Below are positions 17,568 through 24,571 of a stretch of DNA of 57,901 nucleotides, piece after piece; positions within the stretch are counted from its first letter, which is position 1, and every line of letters begins with the position of its first letter. The DNA comes from UMGS1124 sp964417835. Its GTDB lineage: Bacteria; Bacillota_I; Bacilli_A; RF39; UBA660. The translations under genes were made by a program, and so were the position numbers. Where the stretch lies: NCBI GenBank assembly GCA_964417835.1, contig CAYQJD010000003.1:1-57901 (forward strand), given 5' to 3'. Below the pieces are notes generated by a model. It did no database searches and had not been told where the DNA came from. It saw only the letters and a program-made list of their open reading frames with translations.

Positions 17568-17925
17568 TTTAAAAAAATTATTAAATAATTCTTATGCTCC
17601 ATATGATAAAATAAAATTTGCTTCCATAGTTTTAATGAAAGATGGAAGCAAATTTAAAGGAGTAACTGTAAAGAATGCTATATTTAGAGATGGTATATAT
17701 GCAGAACAAATCGCTATTGCGAGTGCAGTAACCAAAGGTTATAAATATGGGGATTTTGAAAAAATTTATATAATGGTTGGGACTAATGATATTAGAGATT
17801 TAAGATATTTAAATAGAAATATGATAACTGAATTTTTTGAACCAGAAAAGAGTGTTATATTATATACTATAGATGAAACTAATAGAGTTTTAAAAGTAGG
17901 CAATTTATACAACAACATTTATTAG
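17557..17925 (+). CDS. Cytidine deaminase paralog without zinc ligands
   Basis: A 122-residue paralog of the preceding gene; the two align without gaps through residues 1-94 (for example FKVACIIEMKDG against IKFASIVLMKDG). The three zinc-binding cysteines are all replaced: Cys48 by Tyr, Cys83 by Arg and Cys86 by Asn, while Glu50 is kept (IYAEQIAIA). It should therefore be inactive as a deaminase. Because Cdd is oligomeric, an inactive partner or regulatory subunit is plausible, but this is inference. Translation is coupled to cdd by an 11-base overlap, and the frame is fully open, so it is not a decayed copy. Confidence 0.85.
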   Translation: MISDLKKLLNNSYAPYDKIKFASIVLMKDGSKFKGVTVKNAIFRDGIYAEQIAIASAVTKGYKYGDFEKIYIMVGTNDIRDLRYLNRNMITEFFEPEKSVILYTIDETNRVLKVGNLYNNIY

Positions 17926-17935
17926 GAGGTAGTTT

Positions 17936-18820
17936 ATGAAAAGTGGTTTTGTAAGTATTATAGGAAGACCTAACACTGGCAAGAGTACGTTATTAAATAC
18001 TTTAATAAATAATAAAGTTGCTATTGTTAGTAATATTGCTGGCACTACAAGAAATAGTATACATGGCGTTTACAATGATAATGATTCACAAATCGTTTTT
18101 GTAGATACTCCAGGGATTCATAAACCAATTGATAAATTAGGTAAAGAATTAAACAAAGAAGCATATAGTGCATTAGAAGATGTTGATGTTATACTTTTTA
18201 TTACTGATGCTAGTGAAAAAATTGGTGGTGGAGATAAATTTATATTAAATGCTTTAAGAAATAACCGTTTACCAGTAATATTAATTTTAAATAAAATAGA
18301 TAAAATAAATAATGAAGAAATAATGAATGCTATATTGAATTATAAAGATTTATATGATTTTGCTGAAATAGTGCCTATATCAGCATTAAAAAAGGATAAT
18401 ATAAATAGATTACTAACTATTTTAAAACAATATATTCATGATGATGTGAAATATTATGATAATGAAGTTATAACAAATGTTAATAGTAGTTTTATAGCAA
18501 GTGAATTTGTTAGAGAAAAAATATTGGAATTAACAAGGGATGAAGTTCCTCATGAAATAACTTGTATTACAACTAATTTTATAGAAAAAAGTAATATACT
18601 TAATATAAGTGTAGATATTATTGTTAGTAGGGATTCTTTAAAAAAAATAATTATAGGACATCATGGAAATATGTTAAAAGAAATCGGTTCAAGAGCTAGA
18701 GTAGATTTAGAAAATAAATTTGGTAAACAAGTATATTTAGAATTATTTGTAAAGACAATTGATAATTGGCGTGATAAAGAAACCTATTTAAAAGAATTTG
18801 GATTTAAATATGAAAAATAA
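17936..18820 (+). CDS. era: GTPase Era
   Basis: An essential GTPase that binds 16S rRNA and the inner face of the membrane during 30S assembly. The 294 residues include the G1 motif GRPNTGKST, switch II DTPGIH, NKID and the SALKK-type G5 motif, followed by a C-terminal KH domain (GHHGNMLKEIGSRARVDLE). TTAGGAGG precedes the ATG. Length and position between cdd and recO match other Firmicutes. The next gene begins 11 bases inside its end. Confidence 0.97.
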   Translation: MKSGFVSIIGRPNTGKSTLLNTLINNKVAIVSNIAGTTRNSIHGVYNDNDSQIVFVDTPGIHKPIDKLGKELNKEAYSALEDVDVILFITDASEKIGGGDKFILNALRNNRLPVILILNKIDKINNEEIMNAILNYKDLYDFAEIVPISALKKDNINRLLTILKQYIHDDVKYYDNEVITNVNSSFIASEFVREKILELTRDEVPHEITCITTNFIEKSNILNISVDIIVSRDSLKKIIIGHHGNMLKEIGSRARVDLENKFGKQVYLELFVKTIDNWRDKETYLKEFGFKYEK

Positions 18821-19619
18821 TCATAATATAGAATATTTAAAATTTTATATAGATTCTAAATGTAATGATAAAAAAATTGAAGAATTTATAAAAACAAAAA
18901 ATATAACATTAGATGAATTTTATCACGTAATAAATAATTGTATAGATTATTTAAAAAAAGAATCTATACATAATGGAAAAATAAATAAAGTATATCTAGA
19001 ATATTGTTTGAAATATAATGATTTACATAAAGAAGAAGAAAGAACTACAAAAATAAAAGAAAAAGAAAAAATAATAAATATAATTAAAAATTATATAAGT
19101 GATGGTTCACATAATATAAAAGAATATGTTAGTAATAATAATTTAAAATATTCAGACTTCAAAAGATTTATTAATAATTCTAAAAAATACTTTTTAACTG
19201 ATAAAGAAAAACAAATATTAAAACAATTTTTAAAAATTGAAAATGATTTTAATAAAGATAATATTGATAAAGTAAAATATGTAATTAATAAGATTAGTGA
19301 AGATTTAGTTAATGATAGACCATATAATATTTATAATTATTATATTGATTTAGGGTGGGACTATAAATTATTAATATTTTATTTGAACAATAATAAAGAT
19401 CTTTTTTCCAATTTTGTCATAGATAATGTAAAAATATACTTTAAAAAATATCATATAGATGATAAAGAAATAAAACATAGTGAATTTATTGATTATATAA
19501 AAAAAGAAAATCCAGAATTAAAACAAAATGATATAGATAATATAATAAACAAAATGAATAAGTTAAATATGCCTAATAATTATTATTTATTTAATACTAT
19601 TTTAAATAGAAGTGAATAA
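18810..19619 (+). CDS. Hypothetical helical protein between era and yqzL
   Basis: I do not recognise this 269-residue protein. It is soluble, almost all helical, and extremely rich in Lys, Asn, Asp and Ile. It appears to contain loosely repeated units: ITLDEFYHVINNCIDYLKKE, LKYSDFKRFINNSKKYF, and WDYKLLIFYLNNNKDLFSNF each place a [LY]-[DK]-F-x-x-x-[IL]-N pattern after an acidic loop. The ATG at 18810 lies inside the end of era with no strong binding site, suggesting coupled translation. This locus in Bacillus holds only yqzL and recO, so the gene is lineage-specific. Confidence 0.7.
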   Translation: MKNNHNIEYLKFYIDSKCNDKKIEEFIKTKNITLDEFYHVINNCIDYLKKESIHNGKINKVYLEYCLKYNDLHKEEERTTKIKEKEKIINIIKNYISDGSHNIKEYVSNNNLKYSDFKRFINNSKKYFLTDKEKQILKQFLKIENDFNKDNIDKVKYVINKISEDLVNDRPYNIYNYYIDLGWDYKLLIFYLNNNKDLFSNFVIDNVKIYFKKYHIDDKEIKHSEFIDYIKKENPELKQNDIDNIINKMNKLNMPNNYYLFNTILNRSE

Positions 19620-19632
19620 AATTTTAAAATTA

Positions 19633-19663
19633 AATCCAATATATTTATAGAAAGGGTTGGATT
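19633..19663 (+). promoter_or_regulatory. Hairpin presenting the yqzL ribosome binding site
   Basis: AATCCAA (19633-19639) and TTGGATT (19657-19663) are perfect complements. The AAAGGG binding site of yqzL lies in the loop and the ATG four bases after the stem, so the fold could influence initiation. Confidence 0.3.
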
Positions 19664-19666
19664 ATA

Positions 19667-19744
19667 ATGGAAAAAAAAGAATTATGGGAGTTATTTAAAA
19701 AAACAGGAAAGATAGAATATTACCTAGAATATAAAAAGAAGTGA
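19667..19744 (+). CDS. yqzL: YqzL-like microprotein
   Basis: A 25-residue protein, MEKKELWELFKKTGKIEYYL followed by EYKKK. It matches the short YqzL pattern (aromatic W, LF-x-x-TG-x-I-x-x-YL-x-[YF]-K) of the protein encoded just before recO in Bacilli. Its function is unknown. An AAAGGG site precedes the ATG. The TGA overlaps the GTG start of recO by four bases, the same arrangement as in relatives, which supports it as a real gene although it is very short. Confidence 0.72.
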   Translation: MEKKELWELFKKTGKIEYYLEYKKK

Positions 19745-20481
19745 TTAAAATAACAAGAGAAATAGAAGGATTTATATTAAATGAAGTTCCTTATGGAGAT
19801 ACATCAAAAATAATAAATATATTTACAAGACAAGGTATTATTGGTTGTATTGCTAAAGGCGCTAAGAGTTTAAAAAGTAAATTAAGAAGTGGGACTATCA
19901 AATTTACTTATGGTAAATTTCTAATAGATATAAAGGAAAATAAACTTAGTTTATTAAGAGAAGCAAAAACTACGAATGAACTTATACATATTAGATCTGA
20001 TCTTACTAAAATTAGTTATTTAAGTTATTTAGTAGAACTTACAAATCAAATATTAAAACAAACTAATGATTTTAATTGCTTATTTGAAAATTTCATAAAC
20101 ACAGTATTGAAAATAGAAGATAATTTAAATCCAAAAGTATTAACTAATATTTTTGAGATTAAAGCCTTAGATTTTTTAGGAGTTGGAATAAATTTTGATT
20201 GTTGTGCAAAATGTGGAGCGAAAAAAAATATCATAACAATTGATGGAGATATAGGTGGATATGTTTGTAAAAATTGTTATACAAATGAAACTATATATGA
20301 TGAAAAAACTATAAAAATGTTAAGAATCTATTATCTAATAGATATTAAAAGTATAAAAGAATTAAAAATTAAAGAATACATTATAAATAATATTGATAGA
20401 TTTATAAACATTTATTATGATAGATATACAGGACTTTATTTATATAGCAAGAAGTTTTTAAATGAAATTATAGAAATATAA
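19741..20481 (+). CDS. recO: DNA repair protein RecO
   Basis: Recombination mediator that works with RecR to load RecA on gaps. The 246 residues have the N-terminal OB fold (EGFILNEVPYGDTSKIINIF, GCIAKGAKSLKSKL) and the zinc-binding module CAKCGAKKN with a second pair, YVCKNC. Translation most likely starts at the GTG at 19741, overlapping the yqzL stop codon (GTGA). It is the last gene of the long yqfC-recO operon and is followed by a terminator. Confidence 0.94.
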   Translation: MIKITREIEGFILNEVPYGDTSKIINIFTRQGIIGCIAKGAKSLKSKLRSGTIKFTYGKFLIDIKENKLSLLREAKTTNELIHIRSDLTKISYLSYLVELTNQILKQTNDFNCLFENFINTVLKIEDNLNPKVLTNIFEIKALDFLGVGINFDCCAKCGAKKNIITIDGDIGGYVCKNCYTNETIYDEKTIKMLRIYYLIDIKSIKELKIKEYIINNIDRFINIYYDRYTGLYLYSKKFLNEIIEI

Positions 20482-20503
20482 GCAAGTATTACTTGTTTTT
20501 TTT
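20480..20503 (+). terminator. Terminator of the yqfC-recO operon
   Basis: AAGCAAGT and ACTTGTTT surround the loop ATT right at the recO stop, followed by a T-run. Confidence 0.7.
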
Positions 20504-20521
20504 AGTGATTATCTATATTGA

Positions 20522-20791
20522 TTTAAATTCTACTCAATTATACCAATTCCAGATTTTATAATTACTATATTAGAAAGATTTTGTTTTGAACATAAACTAT
20601 CAGATTTTTTGCTTACTGGAAACAGTAAGTTTATTGAAACAAGAACGTATTTTAATAAATACAAAAAAATATTAAAAAGTATAAATTTACTTGCAACAAG
20701 ATGTATTGAAAATAGTTATGATCCAAAGACACTAAGTGAAATTTTAGAGCATTCTAGTGTTAAAATTACATTAGAAAGATATGTCATCTAA
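20522..20791 (+). pseudogene. Tyrosine recombinase (phage-integrase family) fragment
   Basis: An open stretch without a proper start encodes the C-terminal third of a tyrosine integrase. Recognisable pieces are IPIPDFIITILERF, LLTGNSKFIETRTY (family pattern LFTG-x-x-x-x-x-x-x-R-T), and the end ATRCIENSYDPKTLSEILEH with SSVKITLERYVI, which contains the family's H-S-S-V-x-x-T box and the tyrosine nucleophile. Between KSINL and LATRCIE the conserved H-x-L-R-H-T box is deleted, so catalytic Arg and His are missing. A TGA closes the frame at 20519. It is a decayed recombinase. Confidence 0.8.
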
Positions 20792-20920
20792 ATTACGAAA
20801 ATAAGGTAAAAATGATTAATCAATTAAAACCTTTATATGTATAAAGACCATCGATAAATTATGTTATATCAAGGGTTTCTTTTGGTAGATATTTTAACTT
20901 TAACTGCAAGTTATATATTA

Positions 20921-21072
20921 TCTCAAAGTTGTGTACTATAAGAATTTTTAGGTATTAAGATTTAGAATTTTTTTTAGTGAAAAAGTAAATTTTAATGATT
21001 TTTAATAAAAAAATGTTATACTATATGTAGTTATCAAAAGTAAACTTTATCAGAAAGTACACAACTTTGAGA
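20921..21072. repeat. 17-bp perfect inverted repeat enclosing a promoter
   Basis: TCTCAAAGTTGTGTACT (20921-20937) is the exact reverse complement of 21056-21072. The 118 bases between them contain the probable thyX promoter. This is the layout of an invertible DNA switch, and a tyrosine recombinase fragment lies immediately upstream. The right arm also forms one side of a local hairpin (21061-21079), so a purely RNA role is possible. Confidence 0.6.
21014..21022 (+). promoter_or_regulatory. Extended -10 promoter of thyX-tmk
   Basis: TGTTATACT fits the TG-n-TATAAT extended -10 pattern. No good -35 element is present at 16-18 bases upstream, which extended -10 promoters tolerate. Transcripts would begin near 21030 and contain the right arm of the inverted repeat. 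Confidence 0.45.
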
Positions 21073-21146
21073 AAGTTGTCCTTTACTATTTTACCAAGAT
21101 AACAACTTTGAAAAGATAAAAAGGAAAAATAGGTAGGAGGATTTTA

Positions 21147-22349
21147 ATGGAAAGAAGTAGTTTAAGAATTGATATATTACCAAATCAGTTTTTAAGAAGT
21201 GATGGCTCTTTTAATAAAGATAAAGCTATCAAATTATGTGGTAAAATTGCTGGTGTTTGTTATGATAAGGAAGGTTTTAATCATATAGCAAATGAATCAG
21301 AAGAAAAAACTATGAGAAGAGTTGATATGACATTAAATAATGGACATCATAGTGTTTATGATCATATAACTCTAAATTTGAATTTACAAAATGTACCAAA
21401 AATATTAGCGATGGTATTAAATAATGAACATCAATATACAACAAGTGAAAAATCTGCTAGATATACACCTGTTGTTAGACAAGATGGTTCTATAATAACA
21501 TTAGAAGAAGAAAGACTTTATAATAAATGGATTGATATATTTAAGGTAAAAATAAAAGAGCAATATGGAAATATTTATAATGACTCAAAGATTCAGAAAC
21601 TTGCTCAAGAAAATGCTAGATATTTAGTTACAGTATTTATGCCTACAACATTAATTTATTCAACCTCTTTAAGACAGATAAACTATATAGCTTCATGGAT
21701 GGAAGATTATATTATGAGCCATAATGCAAATGACATTTTTGAAGTTAAATTAGCAGACGCTATGAATGAATTTATCAATCAACTTTTTGATATAAATATT
21801 TTGGTGGAAGGATTAATGAAAAATGAAAAAGAAAGAAAATTATCACTTTTTGGAAAAAATTTAGAAACAAAAGAAGAACATTTTGGAGATGTTTATTCTT
21901 GCGTTTATAAAGGTTCTTTTGCTCAACTTGCTCAAGCACATAGACATAGGACACTTGATTATCAAATGGAAATGTTAGATAAAAAAGAATACTTTGTACC
22001 ACCAATTATTGCTGATGACGGGATGTTAGTTGATGAGTGGCTTGGAGATATGCAAATTGTAAGAGGAGTTAATCCACAAGGAGAACTTGTCAAAATTAGT
22101 GAAGTTGGGAAATATGATGATTTTATTTTAAAATGCAAAGAGAGATTATGTACTGCTGCACAACTTGAAATAATGTTACAAACTAGAGAAACTTTATTAA
22201 AATATAAAAAAGCATTGGAAAAATCAAATAGTCCACTAGCAATTGATATTGAGAAATATTCTCATGGAGCTAGATGTACTTTCCCTAATTATACTTGTTC
22301 ATCAGATTGTGGCTTTAAAGAGGGAAAAACTCTTACAAGGAAGATTTAA
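21147..22349 (+). CDS. thyX: Double-length flavin-dependent thymidylate synthase (ThyX-like)
   Basis: ThyX methylates dUMP with FAD and methylene-tetrahydrofolate. Normal ThyX has about 220-250 residues; this protein has 400 and looks like two ThyX-like halves. The first half has NGHHSVYDHI, the TSEKSARY end of the signature, and FMPTTLIYSTSLRQ, but the RHR triad is NEH (93-95). The second half has RHR (266-268) in AQAHRHRTLDYQ and TAAQLEIM but lacks the SxRY part. The active site may be assembled from both halves. GTAGGAGG precedes the ATG. Thymidylate kinase follows directly, supporting the role. Confidence 0.85.
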   Translation: MERSSLRIDILPNQFLRSDGSFNKDKAIKLCGKIAGVCYDKEGFNHIANESEEKTMRRVDMTLNNGHHSVYDHITLNLNLQNVPKILAMVLNNEHQYTTSEKSARYTPVVRQDGSIITLEEERLYNKWIDIFKVKIKEQYGNIYNDSKIQKLAQENARYLVTVFMPTTLIYSTSLRQINYIASWMEDYIMSHNANDIFEVKLADAMNEFINQLFDINILVEGLMKNEKERKLSLFGKNLETKEEHFGDVYSCVYKGSFAQLAQAHRHRTLDYQMEMLDKKEYFVPPIIADDGMLVDEWLGDMQIVRGVNPQGELVKISEVGKYDDFILKCKERLCTAAQLEIMLQTRETLLKYKKALEKSNSPLAIDIEKYSHGARCTFPNYTCSSDCGFKEGKTLTRKI

Positions 22350-22351
22350 TT

Positions 22352-23029
22352 ATGTCAAAAGGAAAGTTAATAGTAGTCGAAGGTGCTTGTGATGGCATAG
22401 GTAAAACAACACAATTTCAATTATTAGGTGAACATTTAAAGGCAGATGAGAATAGTATAGTTACTCATCATTTCCCTTCATATAATACTTATCAAGGCAA
22501 ACCGGTAGAAATGTATTTAAAAGGTTATTATGGACAACCAAATGAGTTATCACCTTATTTTATAAATAGTTTATATGCTATGGATAGAGGAATTACATGG
22601 CTTACAGAATTAAAAAAAGATTTTGATGATGGAAAAATAATTTTATTAGATCGATATACAACATCTAGTTTAATATATCAATCAGCATTAATAGAAGATA
22701 TAGACAAGAAAAAAGAATTTATAGATTATGTTTGTGATTTTGAATATAATAAACTCGGTATTCAAAGACCAGATAGTGTTATATTTCTTCATGCACCATT
22801 TGATTTAGTTTCTGAGATGAGGAATGCTCGTAAACAAAATGAAGGTATAAACAATGATATTCACGAAAGTAATACAGATTTTATGAAAAAGGTTTATGAA
22901 AGTGCTATGTTTATTTCTGAATATTTGGGATGGAATAAAATAAATTGTGCAATAAATAATAAAATGCGTACAATCGATGACATCCATAATGATGCATATC
23001 AATTAGTAAAGAAAAAAATTAATAATTAA
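22352..23029 (+). CDS. tmk: Thymidylate kinase
   Basis: Phosphorylates dTMP to dTDP, the step after ThyX. The 225 residues have the P-loop GACDGIGKTTQ, where Cys-Asp replaces the more usual x-Asp before GxGKTT, the DRY motif (LLDRYTTSSLIYQ) and a lid-like segment NARKQNEGINNDIHE. The sequence is more like the eukaryote/virus-type P-loop start VVEGACDGIGKTTQ than the neighbouring housekeeping genes would suggest. It starts two bases after thyX ends, with AAGGAAG inside the thyX end as binding site. The pair behaves as an operon and may have been acquired together. Confidence 0.9.
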   Translation: MSKGKLIVVEGACDGIGKTTQFQLLGEHLKADENSIVTHHFPSYNTYQGKPVEMYLKGYYGQPNELSPYFINSLYAMDRGITWLTELKKDFDDGKIILLDRYTTSSLIYQSALIEDIDKKKEFIDYVCDFEYNKLGIQRPDSVIFLHAPFDLVSEMRNARKQNEGINNDIHESNTDFMKKVYESAMFISEYLGWNKINCAINNKMRTIDDIHNDAYQLVKKKINN

Positions 23030-23030
23030 A

Positions 23031-23059
23031 ATAGCTTAAATATTATAAGCTGTTTTTTT
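23031..23059 (+). terminator. Terminator of thyX-tmk
   Basis: ATAGCTTA and TAAGCTGT (one G-U pair) with a seven-base loop, followed by eight T residues. Confidence 0.75.
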
Positions 23060-23182
23060 TACGAATAAATCTCAAACGTTAATTTTCATTAGAAATGCCG
23101 TTTTTAATAAAATTATGCATTTAGTCTAATTATAGTATAATATATGTTATGTTTTCTTGTAGTTATAAAGGAGTGGAGAAAA

Positions 23183-23257
23183 ATGAAAACATGGAAACAT
23201 ATAAACGAAGAACAAAGAAAACTTATTAGTTCAAGTATGTCCATAAATATAAATTAG
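23183..23257 (+). pseudogene. Possible IS30-type transposase N-terminal scrap
   Basis: After GGAGTGGAG, an ATG opens a 24-residue frame, MKTWKHINEEQRKLISSSMS plus four residues. The WKHINEEQRKLI part resembles the first helix-turn-helix of IS30-like transposases. A stop then interrupts, and another frame continues briefly (KYKLEKNKRFYKNR), suggesting a frameshift and deletion. A TATAAT lies upstream (23137-23142) and a terminator downstream. Too short to assign firmly. Confidence 0.35.
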
Positions 23258-23330
23258 AAAAAAATAAAAGATTTTATAAAAACAGAGTAGAAAATCACTA
23301 ATCATCAATTTTAACTAGAAAGAATAAGGA

Positions 23331-23357
23331 AGATTAGAAATAAACTAATCTTTTTTT
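23331..23357 (+). terminator. Rho-independent terminator before the McrB-like operon
   Basis: AGATTAG (23331-23337) and CTAATCT (23345-23351) form a perfect seven-base stem with a seven-base loop and a T-run. It isolates the downstream operon from the remnant. Confidence 0.75.
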
Positions 23358-23392
23358 GTATAAAAAGATATCTGAACTCTAAATTATTTTCA

Positions 23393-23421
23393 TTGAAACA
23401 CAAATTATTTTATGATAGAAT
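23393..23421 (+). promoter_or_regulatory. Promoter of the McrB-like operon
   Basis: TTGAAA (23393-23398), 17 bases, TAGAAT (23416-23421). The first gene's AGAGG binding site and ATG at 23450 follow. Confidence 0.7.
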
Positions 23422-23449
23422 TATATAGAGAATAGAAAAGAGGTTTAAT

Positions 23450-24571
23450 ATGCAGAAAAGCTTAGACCAATATTTAAAAACATCTAAAAAAAATTTATTA
23501 AATATTATATTATTTTTAGAAAAGAATATTGAATATACAAAAAATAACTTATGGACCTCTAATGAAGAATTTGATTTTTTATTAAGAAATATTATAGATA
23601 TTTATTATGAAAGATATTATTTTTATCCAAGCAATGATTTTAGTAAAATTGATAAATATATAAAATTTAATAATAATATTAATAGAAGATTAAAACTTAT
23701 TTTAATATCTATTATTGATTATTATGAAAATAATAAAGAAAGACAATTTATTATAGAAAAAGAAGAGAGTATTCTTTATTTAAATATTTTAATATATATT
23801 GGTATTATTATTACAGAAAAAGATTTTAATAATTTAAATACTCCTAAAAAAATAGAAAAAACAATTAATAATATACTAGATAATTTCGCAAATATTAGAT
23901 TCCGTAAAGATAGAGATTTAGAAAAACTTATTCAAGACATAAAACCTATAGTATTATTAGAAAATAAAGTTAAAGATAGTTTATTAAATTTAGTGAATCC
24001 TAATAGTTATAATTATTATATAAATATCAATAAAGATAAAAAGTATTATAAAGTATTTTATCAATATAATATAGAAGATTTAGATAAGTTTGATAGTAAA
24101 GATGTCATAAATGTAATGAAAAAATTAAATATAAAAGATGCATTTAGAAATATTTCAAGAGATTTAAGTTATGTTACATTGTTTAAGTGTTTAAAAAATG
24201 GAATAAATATTATTTTATTATTTCCTATAGATAAGAAAGATAATATTAGTGAAATGAAAAATAATATTATAAATGAGCATATAAAGTATTTAGTTGATTA
24301 TAATGAAATTAAAGATGATTTTGAGTATATTAATAAATTAAAAGAAAATAATATTGATATTTATATAGAAGTTAGTCAAACTTTTGAAACAAATAATTAT
24401 AATATGTTTATGGGAATTAAAAACATTGTTGTGACTGAAGAGTTTTTAAATACAAATGAAAAGTATTTAGAAATCTGGAAAGATATGAATATTAATTTTA
24501 TAGTTAAAAATTTTGAAAATAAAATAACAGAAAATGAGTTATTAAAGGAAAAAGAGGTAAAATATGAATAG
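23450..24571 (+). CDS. Hypothetical first protein of the McrB-like/DUF2357 operon
   Basis: I do not recognise this 373-residue protein. It is cytoplasmic (no signal peptide or membrane helix) and very rich in Asn, Lys and Ile. Residues 1-190 are mainly helical with short amphipathic repeats. Residues 230-360 alternate strands and helices (NGINIILLFPIDKK, NNIDIYIEVSQTF, IKNIVVTEEFL, INFIVKNFENK), suggesting an alpha/beta or barrel-like domain. No nuclease motif is clear. It has its own promoter, and its last eight bases overlap the AAA+ gene, so the three products probably act together. Confidence 0.75.
   Translation: MQKSLDQYLKTSKKNLLNIILFLEKNIEYTKNNLWTSNEEFDFLLRNIIDIYYERYYFYPSNDFSKIDKYIKFNNNINRRLKLILISIIDYYENNKERQFIIEKEESILYLNILIYIGIIITEKDFNNLNTPKKIEKTINNILDNFANIRFRKDRDLEKLIQDIKPIVLLENKVKDSLLNLVNPNSYNYYININKDKKYYKVFYQYNIEDLDKFDSKDVINVMKKLNIKDAFRNISRDLSYVTLFKCLKNGINIILLFPIDKKDNISEMKNNIINEHIKYLVDYNEIKDDFEYINKLKENNIDIYIEVSQTFETNNYNMFMGIKNIVVTEEFLNTNEKYLEIWKDMNINFIVKNFENKITENELLKEKEVKYE

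Larger units (their letters stand above)
20792..21146 (+). other. Structured noncoding region upstream of thyX
   Basis: These 355 bases have no credible gene. They contain a 17-base inverted repeat, an extended -10 promoter, a strong stem-loop (ACAACTTT-GAG-AAAGTTGT, 21061-21079), a further ACAACTTTGA at 21102-21111, and the thyX ribosome binding site GTAGGAGG at 21132-21140. The left part has no recognisable signal. Confidence 0.6.
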
